A stretch of DNA of 64,000 bases from an uncultured Collinsella sp. (GCA_900758845.1 CAAESW010000037.1:1-64000); one strand, 5' to 3'; positions 50,813-59,701 are shown, numbered from the stretch's first letter. A program made the numbers and translations. The notes: generated from the sequence alone by a model not told the origin.

Positions 50813-50953
50813 ATGTACGGAGCAGAGCAAGTACGAGAGCCGCGGTCGCTGGGAAGGCGCATGGGCGATTCCGTGATCGCTGCCGTGTGCACGGGATTGA
50901 TGGCGGTGCTTTGCATTGGGATGCTGTGGGCCATGTCGCATGTGGGACAATAG
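50813..50953 (+). CDS. 46-residue single-pass membrane peptide
   Basis: Behind GGAGGAG, the second of two adjacent ATGs (50813) opens MYGAEQVREPRSLGRRMGDS, VIAAVCTGLMAVLCIGMLWA, MSHVGQ: a basic cytoplasmic start and one clean transmembrane helix. The strong ribosome site and coherent topology argue that it is real. No family recognised. Confidence 0.6.
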   Translation: MYGAEQVREPRSLGRRMGDSVIAAVCTGLMAVLCIGMLWAMSHVGQ

Positions 50954-51017
50954 CGGACGGTTGGGTGCTGGCATAAACGGCGCCCCGCGTATTCGTTTTG
51001 CTTGTTAAGGAGTGTCC

Positions 51018-51722
51018 ATGGGCGTCGTCGATCCCTTTTCTGTTGCTCGAGCCGCGGGGCTTGAGCTGATCGGGAAGTCCGAGGGCCTCACGCTCACCGA
51101 CGGCACGATGGAGCTGCGTGCCGATTTTGGCCGCATGCTTCCGCGGCTCAAACAGGGCCGTCTGCAGCAAGAGCTGTTGGTAAAGGCTGCGCGCGCAAAA
51201 GGCATCGAGCGCCCATGGGTGATTGATGCCACGGCAGGCTTTGGCGAGGATTCGCTGCTGCTGGCTGCCGCGGGCTTTACCGTCGATCTGTATGAGCAGG
51301 ATTGCGTGATTGCGGCGCTCCTCAAGGATGCCTTGGATCGCGCAGCAGATGATCCGGCGCTTGCGGTTGCCGTGTCGCGCATGCGCCTTCATGCGGGCGA
51401 GGACAGCATTGCCGGTCTTCGCCATGTAGCTGAGTTGATCGGGCGGGGCGAGCTTGCCGCCCCCGACGTGGTGTATCTGGACCCCATGTTTCCCGAGCGC
51501 ACCAAAAGTGCGGCGGTCAAAAAGAAGTTCCAACTCTTGCACCATCTGGAACAGCCATGTACCGATGAGGAATCGCTGGTCGAGGCGGCGCTTGCTGTGC
51601 ATCCGCGCAAGGTCGTTATCAAGCGGCCGGTGAAGGGCTCGCTGCTTGCCGGCGTTAAGCCGAGCTATCGACTTGCGGGCAAGGCCGTTCGTTACGATGT
51701 TTTGGTGCCGCCGCGCCCGTAG
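51018..51722 (+). CDS. rsmJ: 16S rRNA (guanine-N2)-methyltransferase RsmJ
   Basis: A 234-residue SAM methyltransferase for G1516 of 16S rRNA. IDATAGFGEDSLLLAAAGF is motif I, YLDPMFPERTKSAAVKKKFQ (DPMFPxRxKSA) is the RsmJ-specific catalytic/substrate motif, and VIKRPVKGSLLAG follows. ATG 51018 follows AAGGAG; a GTG two codons earlier lacks spacing. Confidence 0.92.
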   Translation: MGVVDPFSVARAAGLELIGKSEGLTLTDGTMELRADFGRMLPRLKQGRLQQELLVKAARAKGIERPWVIDATAGFGEDSLLLAAAGFTVDLYEQDCVIAALLKDALDRAADDPALAVAVSRMRLHAGEDSIAGLRHVAELIGRGELAAPDVVYLDPMFPERTKSAAVKKKFQLLHHLEQPCTDEESLVEAALAVHPRKVVIKRPVKGSLLAGVKPSYRLAGKAVRYDVLVPPRP

Positions 51723-51770
51723 CTTGCGTGCGATGGTTGGCGCTCCGTCGGTGCCGTGCCGATGCGGTGC

Positions 51771-52067
51771 CTATTTCCAAGGGTGCGACGTCAGATGCCA
51801 GCCGCCACAGTATTCGCATTTGTAGCAGGCCAAACCACGCCGCCCGCGGTTTTCGCAGTCGGCCATAACGGCCTCGGCCTCGGCGCGCGTGTCGTAACGG
51901 TTTTTGCGTTCGCACGACTTGTAGCGCCAGGCTTCATCGCGCTCGGCGTTCAGGGCGTCGCGGCGCTCGTCTTCGCGCGCAAACAGGTCGCTCATATCGC
52001 CGCCGGTAGCAGCGCCCAAAAACTCGCTTTTGGCCTTTGACCAGGCGGCTCGCTTTTTGCTTCCCAT
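51771..52067 (-). CDS. Small zinc-finger-like protein, unknown function
   Basis: A 98-residue, basic, hydrophilic protein. The last ~45 residues hold a four-ligand pattern: CERKNRYDTRAEAEAVMADC and CYKCEYCGGWHLTSHP, reading Cys...Cys-x2-Cys...His, like a treble-clef or zinc-ribbon fold. Such short proteins are found in phage and actinobacterial genomes, probably binding nucleic acid. ATG 52067 has GGAGAG about ten bases upstream. Divergent from a GNAT gene. Confidence 0.7.
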   Translation of the reverse strand: MGSKKRAAWSKAKSEFLGAATGGDMSDLFAREDERRDALNAERDEAWRYKSCERKNRYDTRAEAEAVMADCENRGRRGLACYKCEYCGGWHLTSHPWK

Positions 52068-52144
52068 CTGCTTCGCGCCTCTCTCCAAACGCTGGTATCA
52101 TTGCCCAATCAAAGTGATACCAATAAACGTGAGGTCGCCGCGTG

Positions 52145-52633
52145 ATGATCAGAAAAACCCTCGATACCGACATTCCCGCCGTCATGGCCATCTATGACGC
52201 CGCCCGCGCCTTTATGCGCGCGCATGGCAACGCCACGCAGTGGCCCGAGGGCACGCCTTCGGCCGAGCAACTGGCTGCCGATATTGCCGCTGGTGGTAGT
52301 TACGTGTGTGAAGTCGACGGTCGCGTGGTTGCGACGTTTGCCTTTTTACCGGGTCCGGACGAGTGCTATGACGTAATTGAGGATGGTCAATGGCGTAGCG
52401 ACACTCCGTACGCCGTGCTGCACCGTGTGGCGTCCGACGGCACCGTGCACGGTATCGCGGCTGCGATGTTTACCTTTGCCAAGGAACGTATCGACCATCT
52501 GCGTATCGACACGCACCAAGACAACCTGCCTATGCAGGGCGCCATCGCCAAGGCCGGGTTTAAGCGCGCTGGTATCGTATATGTGTCGGACGGTACGCCG
52601 CGCGTCGCGTTTGATTGGCTGCGCGAGACATAA
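52145..52633 (+). CDS. GNAT-family N-acetyltransferase
   Basis: A 162-residue acetyltransferase: MIRKTLDTDIPAVMAIYDAA, GGSYVCEVDGRVVATFAFLP, then HRVASDGTVHGIAAAMFTFA, where a motif-A-like acetyl-CoA region lies, and LRIDTHQDNLPMQGAIAKAG FKRAGIVYV, the classic GNAT end (IxTHxDNxxMQxxxxKxGF). An in-frame GTG at 52142 would add one residue. Substrate unknown. Confidence 0.9.
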   Translation: MIRKTLDTDIPAVMAIYDAARAFMRAHGNATQWPEGTPSAEQLAADIAAGGSYVCEVDGRVVATFAFLPGPDECYDVIEDGQWRSDTPYAVLHRVASDGTVHGIAAAMFTFAKERIDHLRIDTHQDNLPMQGAIAKAGFKRAGIVYVSDGTPRVAFDWLRET

Positions 52634-52661
52634 GAGCGGGGACGCGTATCAACAATTTGCA

Positions 52662-52699
52662 CGAACGAAAATGGCTCCGGGTGGGGCCATTTTCGTTCG
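52662..52699. terminator. Strong hairpin terminator after GNAT gene
   Basis: CGAACGAAAATGGC (52662-52675) pairs perfectly with GCCATTTTCGTTCG (52686-52699). The U-rich part lies in the stem's TTTT; the hairpin is symmetric. Confidence 0.6.
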
Positions 52700-52887
52700 C
52701 TGTGCTGTTTTGCAAGCCGGCTTTCGCAAGGCGCGAACCTACGAAAATCGCCGCGCGGCAACGCGGGGCGATGAGCTCGGTCGGGGGATAGGGCTCGCTT
52801 CGCCCGCCGGCTCGTAAATTGTATCATCCAGTGTGGAACGAGGACGCCCGTTGCCGCGTGCGATGGGCTTGTAATAAGAGGAGGGCC

Positions 52888-54891
52888 ATGTCGAAGCAAG
52901 CGGTCGTTGGAATCCTGGCGCATGTCGATGCCGGCAAGACCACGCTGGCCGAGGCCATGCTGTTCAACGCGGGTCGCATTCGCAAGCGCGGCCGCGTGGA
53001 CGATGGCGATTCGCATCTGGATACGAACGCGATCGAGCGCGAGCGTGGCATCACGATTTTCTCGTCGCAGGCCGTGCTCGACCATGGCGATACCCACGTT
53101 ATGCTCGTGGATGCACCAGGGCATGTCGATTTTTCTGCCGAGGCGGAGCGCACATTGCGCGCGCTCGACTACGCGATTTTGGTTGTGGGCGCCAACGACG
53201 GCGTGCAAGGGCACACCGAAACCTTGTGGCGCCTGCTTGCGCGCTATGACATTCCGACGTTCATCTATATCAACAAAATCGATTTGGAGAATCCCGGCCG
53301 CGATGTTTTGCTGGCACAACTTGGGCAACGTCTTTCCGAGGGCTGCCTGGATGCCAACGAACTGCTGGCGGGCGGCGCCGTTCAGGAGGACGCTGCTGCG
53401 TTGGACGAGGCGGCGCTCGAGGAGTTTTTTGAAACGGGCGAGCTTTCTGTCGCAACGCTGTCGCGCATGGTTGCCGAGCGCAAACTCTTTCCCTGCTTTG
53501 CCGGCTCGGCGCTCAAGGACCAAGGCGTGGACGAGCTGCTGGATGGCATATGCGCGCTGATGCGCGAACAGGCGTGGCTCCCGGAGTTTGCCGCGCGCGT
53601 CTACCGTGTGAGCCGCGGGGATCGCGGCGAGCGTTTGGCTTGGGTTAAAGTGACCGGCGGCACGCTGCATGCCAAGCAGATGATTAACGGACGTTCCGGT
53701 GCCGAGGCATGGGAGCAGAAGGTCGATCAGGTGCGCATCTATAACGGCGAGAAGTATGAGCTTGCCCAAGAAGTTGCTGCTGGCGGTATTTGTGCCGTGA
53801 CGGGCCTTGCACACGTTCGCCCGGGGGACGCCCTGGGCGCGGAGCCCGCGGGCGATGCGCCTGTCATTGCGCCGGTTCTCACCTATACGGTGCTTCCGGG
53901 CGAACACGATGTCCACGCGGTGTTCAAAGCGCTGACTGAGCTGGCGGACGAAGATCCCATGCTCGGCGTAAGCTGGAATACTCATCTGGAGCAGATTCAC
54001 CTGCAGCTGATGGGCGCCGTGCAACTCGAGGTCGTGCAGCGGGTGCTGGCCGATCGCTTTGGCCTTTCGGTTGAGTTTGAGTCTGGCGGCATTCTCTATA
54101 AGGAGACTATTTCGCAGCCGGTCGAGGGCGTGGGCCACTTTGAGCCACTGCGCCACTATGCCGAGGTGCATCTGCGCTTGGAGCCGTTGCCAGCGGGTTC
54201 GGGCGTGCAGTTTGGCACCGTGACCTCGACCGATGAGCTCGATCTTAACTGGCAACGTCTGGCGCTCACCAACGCCATGGAGCGCGATCACCTGGGCGTG
54301 CTGACCGGCTCACCCATCACCGATGTGCACATTACGCTCACGGGCGGCCGCGCGCATGCCAAACACACCGAGGGCGGCGACTTTCGCCAGGCCACGTATC
54401 GCGCGATTCGCCAGGGTTTGATGCAGGCGCGTGAGGCCAGCGCGGCGGTGCTGTTGGAGCCGTGGTATCGCTTTGAGCTCGAGGTGCCGGGGGAGTGCGT
54501 AGGCCGGGCGCTCTCGGATGCCACGCGCATGGGTGCCGAATACGAGCCGCCGGTGATGGCGGACGACCGGGCAAAGCTTGTGGGTCGCGTGCCGGCATCA
54601 GAGGTGCAGGATTACGCGCTGGAGGTGGCTGCCTACACGAGCGGTCGTGGGCATCTGTATCTAGAGTTCGCCGGCTATGCAGCTTGCCATGATGCCGAGC
54701 GCGTCATCGAGGCGGCCGCCTACGAGCCCGAGGCCGATCTGCCCAACACGCCCGATTCGGTCTTTTGCTCTCACGGTGCCGGTTACACGGTCAAATGGTA
54801 CGACGTACCCGCCGCGGCGCACGTAAAGATCGATCCCGCTACATTCCGCCCCTGGCGAGCAGCAGATGCCGAGTTTTTCGGCCACATGTGA
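52888..54891 (+). CDS. TetM/TetO-like ribosomal-protection GTPase
   Basis: A 667-residue EF-G-like GTPase. G1 AHVDAGKTTLAEAML, G2 ERERGITIFSSQAV, G3 DAPGHVDFSAEAERTL, G4 NKIDLENPG and the domain III-V segments (HLQLMGAVQLEVVQRVLADR; TLTGGRAHAKHTEGGDFRQA) match the TetM family, which frees ribosomes from tetracycline. It is divergent from classical TetM (usually 639 residues) and common in Firmicutes and Coriobacteriia as a chromosomal gene, so resistance is possible but not certain. ATG 52888 follows GAGGAGG. A GC-rich 190-bp leader with hairpins lies upstream. The stop codon is inside a REP-like palindrome. Confidence 0.88.
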   Translation: MSKQAVVGILAHVDAGKTTLAEAMLFNAGRIRKRGRVDDGDSHLDTNAIERERGITIFSSQAVLDHGDTHVMLVDAPGHVDFSAEAERTLRALDYAILVVGANDGVQGHTETLWRLLARYDIPTFIYINKIDLENPGRDVLLAQLGQRLSEGCLDANELLAGGAVQEDAAALDEAALEEFFETGELSVATLSRMVAERKLFPCFAGSALKDQGVDELLDGICALMREQAWLPEFAARVYRVSRGDRGERLAWVKVTGGTLHAKQMINGRSGAEAWEQKVDQVRIYNGEKYELAQEVAAGGICAVTGLAHVRPGDALGAEPAGDAPVIAPVLTYTVLPGEHDVHAVFKALTELADEDPMLGVSWNTHLEQIHLQLMGAVQLEVVQRVLADRFGLSVEFESGGILYKETISQPVEGVGHFEPLRHYAEVHLRLEPLPAGSGVQFGTVTSTDELDLNWQRLALTNAMERDHLGVLTGSPITDVHITLTGGRAHAKHTEGGDFRQATYRAIRQGLMQAREASAAVLLEPWYRFELEVPGECVGRALSDATRMGAEYEPPVMADDRAKLVGRVPASEVQDYALEVAAYTSGRGHLYLEFAGYAACHDAERVIEAAAYEPEADLPNTPDSVFCSHGAGYTVKWYDVPAAAHVKIDPATFRPWRAADAEFFGHM

Positions 54892-54916
54892 CAAAGGGAC
54901 AGTTCCTTTGTCACAT
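54886..54916. repeat. REP-like palindrome, TGTGACAAAGGGACA family
   Basis: ATGTGACAAAGGGAC then AGTTCCTTTGTCACAT; the TGA within it is the stop codon of the TetM-like gene. Confidence 0.75.
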
Positions 54917-54920
54917 CCTG

Positions 54921-54950
54921 TTGGTATAACTCGGTACAAGTTGGTATAAC
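54921..54950 (+). promoter_or_regulatory. Three 10-bp direct repeats upstream of ATPase gene
   Basis: TTGGTATAAC / TCGGTACAAG / TTGGTATAAC follow each other without gap (54921, 54931, 54941), the outer two identical and the middle degenerate. Exactly one helical turn each, 35 bp before the ATPase start; probably an operator. Confidence 0.6.
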
Positions 54951-54984
54951 TATTACCAGGGTTTGCCAATCCGAGGAGGCCGAC

Positions 54985-56103
54985 ATGAATCCAAATCCCT
55001 TTAAGCCCACGGCTGGTAAGCGGCCTCCGATACTCATTGGTCGCGAGTCGGTCATCGAAGATTTCGAGGAAGGGCTCGATAACGGCGCCGGAGCGCCGGG
55101 TAGGCTCATGCTCATTACGGGAAACCGCGGCTGTGGCAAAACAGTTCTCTTGCGGGAGCTACAGCGTTTGGCTAGTGAGCGCGGATGGGCGGTTGTCTCC
55201 GATTCCGCTTCGCTTGGCTTATGCGACCGCTTGGCCGACGCGCTTCGCTCGAATAGGCCCGTTGTGACGTCAATGGAATTCGGTCCGTCGTTTGGCCGGA
55301 TGTCGGTCGAGGCGGCGCGAGCAAAGGGCGAGACGTTGCGAGGGCTGGTCAACGAACGCCTCAAGAAGCTCGGTCCAGGCAAGGGCATACTGTTTGCGAT
55401 TGACGAGGCGCAATCTGCATCTATCGAGGAACTGGCGGCTCTTGCCGTTCTCTATCAGCAGGTGCTCGGAGACCAGGATGCCACGGGCTTGTCCGATAGC
55501 GACCAGCGCGGCCTTGCGCTTGTTTTTGCCGGCTTACCCAGTATGGTTGATGACTTGCTCGAAGAGCCGAGCGTGACGTTTTTGCGGCGTGCCCAGCAGC
55601 GTACGCTGGGGGCGATATCTTTGCCCAAGGTGCGCGATTCGTATATCCAGACGGTCAAAGACGCTGGTCTTTATGTTGACGCGGAGACAGCGGACCTTGC
55701 GGCACACAAGAGCATGGGGCATCCCTATATGGTTCAGCTGGTGGGATATTACATGTGGCGCTCTGCTGTCCGGCGTGGCTCGCAGGTCATCGAAAGGCAC
55801 GATGTCGAGGATGGGCATGCGGATGCCGTCTCCGAGTTCTACGAAGCGGTTGACGCGCCTCTGTATTACGGGCTGCGCAGTCCACAGCGCCTTTTTATCG
55901 AGGCCATGGCGGTTGACGAGGGCAAACCGACTCGCATGGCGGATATCATTGAGCGCTGCGATCGCACCCAGAGCTGGGCGAGTAAATATCGCGTAAGCCT
56001 GATTCGCGAGCGCATCATCGAGGCTGCCGGATACGGCCTCGTCCGGTTTACCGTGCCCATACTGGGCGAGTATATCCGCGACCGCATTTTATGGCATGAG
56101 TAG
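54985..56103 (+). CDS. Archaeal-type AAA ATPase with C-terminal winged helix
   Basis: A 372-residue STAND/Orc1-like ATPase. RPPILIGRESVIEDFEEGL precedes Walker A GNRGCGKTVLL (residues 46-53 are GNRGCGKT); Walker B is ILFAIDEAQSASIEEL; a sensor-like ALVFAGLPSMV follows. The C-terminal ~75 residues (RLFIEAMAVDEGKPTRMADI, DRTQSWASKYRVSLIRERII EAAGYGLVRF) form a winged helix, suggesting DNA binding. GAGGAGG-like site before ATG. Two decayed relatives are at 6989-7491 and 22063-22240. The next gene, UvrA-like, starts inside its end, linking it to DNA transactions. True function unknown. Confidence 0.85.
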   Translation: MNPNPFKPTAGKRPPILIGRESVIEDFEEGLDNGAGAPGRLMLITGNRGCGKTVLLRELQRLASERGWAVVSDSASLGLCDRLADALRSNRPVVTSMEFGPSFGRMSVEAARAKGETLRGLVNERLKKLGPGKGILFAIDEAQSASIEELAALAVLYQQVLGDQDATGLSDSDQRGLALVFAGLPSMVDDLLEEPSVTFLRRAQQRTLGAISLPKVRDSYIQTVKDAGLYVDAETADLAAHKSMGHPYMVQLVGYYMWRSAVRRGSQVIERHDVEDGHADAVSEFYEAVDAPLYYGLRSPQRLFIEAMAVDEGKPTRMADIIERCDRTQSWASKYRVSLIRERIIEAAGYGLVRFTVPILGEYIRDRILWHE

Positions 56104-58609
56104 GGTGATAAAGGTGACGGAACAGAAGATGAGCCCGCAGGCTATCGAGGTGCGTGGCGCGCGCGTCCATAACCTTAAGGACATCGATATTGATATCCCG
56201 CTGGGAAAGCTTGTGGGTATTGCCGGCGTGTCGGGTTCGGGCAAGAGTTCGCTGGCGCTGGGGGTTCTTTATGCCGAGGGCTCGCGTCGCTACTTGGAAG
56301 CACTCAGCACCTATACTCGACGTCGCCTAACGCAGGCCGAACACGCCCAGGTGGACGAGGTGTTGCACGTGCCGGCGGCGCTCGCATTGCATCAGCGCCC
56401 CAGCGTGCCGGGCGTGCGTTCTACCTTTGGCACCATGACCGAGCTCAACAATAGCCTGCGCCTGCTCTTTAGCCGCTGTGCCCATCACGTGTGCCCGCAC
56501 TGCGGGGCGCGCGTGGAGCCGAGCCTTAACGTAGCGGCTGGCCTGTCGCTCACGTGCTCCGCATGCGGCCGCGAGTTCTACGCTCCGAGCGCCGAGGACC
56601 TTGCCTTTAACAGCGGCGGTGCATGCCCCACCTGTGGCGGCACCGGTGTCATGCGCGAGGTGGACGAGGCGAGCCTGGTGCCCGACGAGTCAAAGACCAT
56701 CAACGAGGGCGCGGTGCTTCCCTGGGGCACGCTCATGTGGGATCTGATGAAGCAGGTGGCTGGCGAGATGGGCGTGCGCACCGACGTGCCGTTTAACCAG
56801 CTCACGCCTCAAGAGCGCGACATCGTGTTCCATGGTCCGGCGGTTAAAAAGCACATTCTCTACGTTCCCAAAAACGGCGAGGGCGCCACGCCGCTCGACT
56901 TTACCTATTACAACGCCGTCTATACCGTCGAGAATGCGCTCGCCAAGGTTAAGGACGATAAGGGGCTCAAACGCGTTGCGCGCTTTTTGCGCGAGGGGCC
57001 ATGTCGCGACTGTGGCGGCACGCGTCTCTCCGAGGCTGCGCGCCGGCCCCAGGTGCGCGGTATCAATCTGGCACAGGCGGCGACCATGACGCTAGGCGAG
57101 GCGGTTGAGTGGGTGCGCGGGGTGCCTGCATCCTTGCCGGCCGAGATGCAGCCCATGGCAGCGGATATCTGCGATTCGTTTTTGGGCGCTGCCCGTCGTC
57201 TGATCGATCTGGGTCTCGATTACCTTTCGCTCGATCGCGCCGGTGCCACGCTCTCCACGGGTGAGCGCCAGCGCGTGCAGCTCGCCCGCGTGGTGCGCAA
57301 CAGATCGACGGGTGTGCTTTATGTGCTGGACGAGCCTTCGATCGGCTTGCATCCTGCCAATGCCGACGGCTTGGTAGGTGTGATGCGCGATCTGGTGGAT
57401 GACGGCAACACCGTGGTTGTTGTCGACCACGATACGCGCGTACTGGCGGAAGCCGACTATTTGGTCGAGATGGGCCCCGTTGCCGGAGCGGGCGGCGGTA
57501 ACGTGATCGCTGCCGGTACGGTAGACGAGGTCGAGCAATCGCGGGGCAGCCGCATCGCCCCGTTTTTGCGCGCAGAGTCCAAGCGCTTGCGTCCGCAGGT
57601 GACTGACGACGAAATGTTCGATCAGGGACATATCCGCATGGCAACCGATGCCATCCATACCGTCAAACCGCTCGAAGTCGATATCCCGCGCGGCCGCTTG
57701 GTCGCGGTGACGGGCGTTTCGGGTTCGGGTAAGACGACGCTCGTGCTCGAGACGCTCATCCCGGCGCTTAAGGCGCAGGCAGCTGGCGAGCGTCTGCCGG
57801 GGCACGTGCGTTGGGTCGATGCCGAGGGCATTGCGCGTGCCAACCTGATTGACGCCACGCCCATCGGCGCCAACGTGCGCTCGACGGTAGCGACCTATGC
57901 CGACATCCATGATGAGTTGCGCCGCGCCTTCGCCCGTACGTCCGAGGCCAAGGCAGCCGGCTACAAGGCAGGTGCCTTTAGCTACAACACCGGTGCCTTG
58001 CGCTGCCCCACGTGCGATGGCACGGGCTCGATATCGCTCGACGTGCAGTTTTTGCCCGACGTCGAGATCGTCTGCCCGGCATGCCGCGGCTCACGTTATG
58101 CAGACGCGGCTTCGCATATCCATCGCGAGGGCAAGGACGGGAGCCTGCTTACGTTGCCGCAGCTCATGGACATGAGTGTGGATGAGGCCCTCGACGCCAC
58201 ACTGGGCCTCAAGAAGGTTCAGGCGCGCTTGCAGACCTTGCACGACCTGGGCTTGGGCTATCTCACGCTTGGTGAGCCCACGCCGGCGCTTTCGGGCGGC
58301 GAGGCGCAGCGTCTTAAGCTTGCGAGCGAGATGGGCCGCGTGCAGGACGATGCCGTATTCGTATTCGACGAGCCCACGATTGGCCTGCATCCGCTCGATG
58401 TTCAGGTGTTGCTGAGCGTGTTCGACGGCCTCGTTGCCAAGGGCGCCACAGTTATCGTTATCGAACACGACCTCGATCTTATCCGTAGCGCCGATTATGT
58501 GATCGACATGGGCCCGGGCGGTGGCGATGCGGGCGGGCAAATCGTCTGCACCGGCACGCCGGGCGACATCGCAGCCTGCTCCGCAAGTATCACCGGCCGC
58601 TACCTATAA
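56096..58609 (+). CDS. UvrA-like excinuclease ATPase subunit (UvrA paralogue)
   Basis: An 837-residue tandem ABC ATPase, about 100 residues shorter than housekeeping UvrA. First half: GVSGSGKSSLALGVLYAEGS, zinc CPHCG ... CSACG and CPTCGGTG, signature STGERQRVQLARV, DEPSIGLHP. Second half: GVSGSGKTTLVLETL, CPTCDGTGSI ... CPACRG, LSGGEAQRLKLASE, DEPTIGLHPLD. The compact form resembles UvrA2/drug-resistance-type paralogues, which lack the UvrB-binding insert. Start uncertain: ATG 56096 overlaps the ATPase stop by eight bases without a clear ribosome site, so translation is coupled; GTG 56114 or ATG 56129 are alternatives. Confidence 0.9.
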   Translation: MSRVIKVTEQKMSPQAIEVRGARVHNLKDIDIDIPLGKLVGIAGVSGSGKSSLALGVLYAEGSRRYLEALSTYTRRRLTQAEHAQVDEVLHVPAALALHQRPSVPGVRSTFGTMTELNNSLRLLFSRCAHHVCPHCGARVEPSLNVAAGLSLTCSACGREFYAPSAEDLAFNSGGACPTCGGTGVMREVDEASLVPDESKTINEGAVLPWGTLMWDLMKQVAGEMGVRTDVPFNQLTPQERDIVFHGPAVKKHILYVPKNGEGATPLDFTYYNAVYTVENALAKVKDDKGLKRVARFLREGPCRDCGGTRLSEAARRPQVRGINLAQAATMTLGEAVEWVRGVPASLPAEMQPMAADICDSFLGAARRLIDLGLDYLSLDRAGATLSTGERQRVQLARVVRNRSTGVLYVLDEPSIGLHPANADGLVGVMRDLVDDGNTVVVVDHDTRVLAEADYLVEMGPVAGAGGGNVIAAGTVDEVEQSRGSRIAPFLRAESKRLRPQVTDDEMFDQGHIRMATDAIHTVKPLEVDIPRGRLVAVTGVSGSGKTTLVLETLIPALKAQAAGERLPGHVRWVDAEGIARANLIDATPIGANVRSTVATYADIHDELRRAFARTSEAKAAGYKAGAFSYNTGALRCPTCDGTGSISLDVQFLPDVEIVCPACRGSRYADAASHIHREGKDGSLLTLPQLMDMSVDEALDATLGLKKVQARLQTLHDLGLGYLTLGEPTPALSGGEAQRLKLASEMGRVQDDAVFVFDEPTIGLHPLDVQVLLSVFDGLVAKGATVIVIEHDLDLIRSADYVIDMGPGGGDAGGQIVCTGTPGDIAACSASITGRYL

Positions 58610-58611
58610 CC

Positions 58612-58646
58612 GAATGTGACAAAGGGGCTGTCCCTTTGTCACATTC
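58612..58646. repeat. REP-like palindrome, TGTGACAAAGGG family
   Basis: GAATGTGACAAAGGGGC then TGTCCCTTTGTCACATTC, three bases after the UvrA-like stop. Confidence 0.78.
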
Positions 58647-58680
58647 CGGCAAAGACTGTCGGCATCACGGTTTTCTGTTT

Positions 58681-58760
58681 CGGTTAATTCTGGTTAAAAG
58701 CAGTTAATTTCAGTTAAAAGCAGTTAATTCTGGTTAAAAACAGTTAATCACAGTTAAAAG
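58681..58760. repeat. Eight 10-bp phased GTTAA repeats (four 20-bp units)
   Basis: Four consecutive 20-mers, each made of two 10-bp halves with GTTAA at the same offset: CGGTTAATTC TGGTTAAAAG, CAGTTAATTT CAGTTAAAAG, CAGTTAATTC TGGTTAAAAA, CAGTTAATCA CAGTTAAAAG. Exact helical phasing over 80 bp, ending 144 bp before the serine recombinase gene. The rest of the 295-bp gap has the REP palindrome and nothing else recognisable. Confidence 0.88.
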
Positions 58761-58904
58761 CGAGCGCGTTGTCGGCACGGCGCTTGAATAGCTTGTGTCT
58801 GAGGGCCAAAATGGCCTCAGCCCATTCGCGGAATTTGCACGCCCTATAGTGAGTGGGCTCTCGTTTGAGCCGATGCTGCCAGGAGGCGGCCGATAGGGGC
58901 AATT

Positions 58905-59540
58905 ATGGACAATCGAATCTTTGGGTATGCGCGTGTCTCATCTGCGGATCAGAACTTGGACCGCCAGTTAGACGCATTGGGAAGGTTTCCCGTTCAACGG
59001 GACCAGATTTACGCTGACAAGGCAAGCGGTAAGGACTTTAAGCGTCCTCAGTACCAGCGGCTTCTTCGCAGGTTGCGCGAGGGCGACGTTCTCGTGATCA
59101 AAAGTATCGATCGTTTGGGTCGTAATTATCGTGAAGTCCTCGATGAATGGCGACGCATCACGGTGGATAGGCATGCTGCCATCGTGGTGCTTGATATGCC
59201 TCTGCTCGATACACGCGAGCAACTCGACGGCATCACGGGAACATTCATGGCGGACCTTGTCCTCCAGATCTTGAGCTACGTGGCGCAGCTGGAGCGTGAA
59301 AACATCAAGCAGCGCCAGGCGGAGGGTATCGCATCGGCGCGTCTGCGGGGTGTGAGATTTGGAAGGCCGGCGCTCGAACGCCCGGATAGCTATAGCGATG
59401 TCATCAAATCATTCGAAGGAGGTGAGGTTACGAGGCAAGAGGCCGCAACGCTACTGAACGTCAGCACATCGACATTCGATCGTTGGAGGCGGGCGGACAC
59501 GACCGGTTTTGACCGTTCGCCGTCCGTCCGTCCTCTTTAG
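58905..59540 (+). CDS. Serine recombinase (resolvase/invertase family)
   Basis: A 211-residue small serine recombinase. The nucleophile is Ser12 in FGYARVSSADQNLDRQLDAL; further active-site residues lie in IYADKASGKDFKRPQYQRLL and VLVIKSIDRLGRNYREVLDE (R-L-R pattern). A long E-helix (LQILSYVAQLERENIKQRQA EGI) and a C-terminal helix-turn-helix (VTRQEAATLLNVSTSTFDRW) complete it. It could excise or invert DNA between its own sites or act as a resolvase of a lost transposon. No invertible inverted repeats were obvious beside it; the phased GTTAA array upstream is a candidate binding region. Confidence 0.92.
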   Translation: MDNRIFGYARVSSADQNLDRQLDALGRFPVQRDQIYADKASGKDFKRPQYQRLLRRLREGDVLVIKSIDRLGRNYREVLDEWRRITVDRHAAIVVLDMPLLDTREQLDGITGTFMADLVLQILSYVAQLERENIKQRQAEGIASARLRGVRFGRPALERPDSYSDVIKSFEGGEVTRQEAATLLNVSTSTFDRWRRADTTGFDRSPSVRPL

Positions 59541-59701
59541 CTAGACATTTTGACGAGGGGAGTTTATTGTACAGAGCTCACTCCTTCCCTCGATGTTTAT
59601 CCAGTTCACGCCCTTGAACCAAATAGTGCCACCGCGTTGCCAATTCGTCTGCTTTTTGGCGAGGGGCTATAAGTCTTAACGTCAATCGAAGGGAAATAGT
59701 C

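Noticed and set aside
52387..54291. 634-residue minus-strand frame
   Set aside because: Antisense shadow of the GNAT and TetM-like genes, without domain patterns.
58905..59540. Complete transposon or integrative element around the serine recombinase
   Set aside because: No terminal inverted repeats, target duplication or transfer genes were found on either side.
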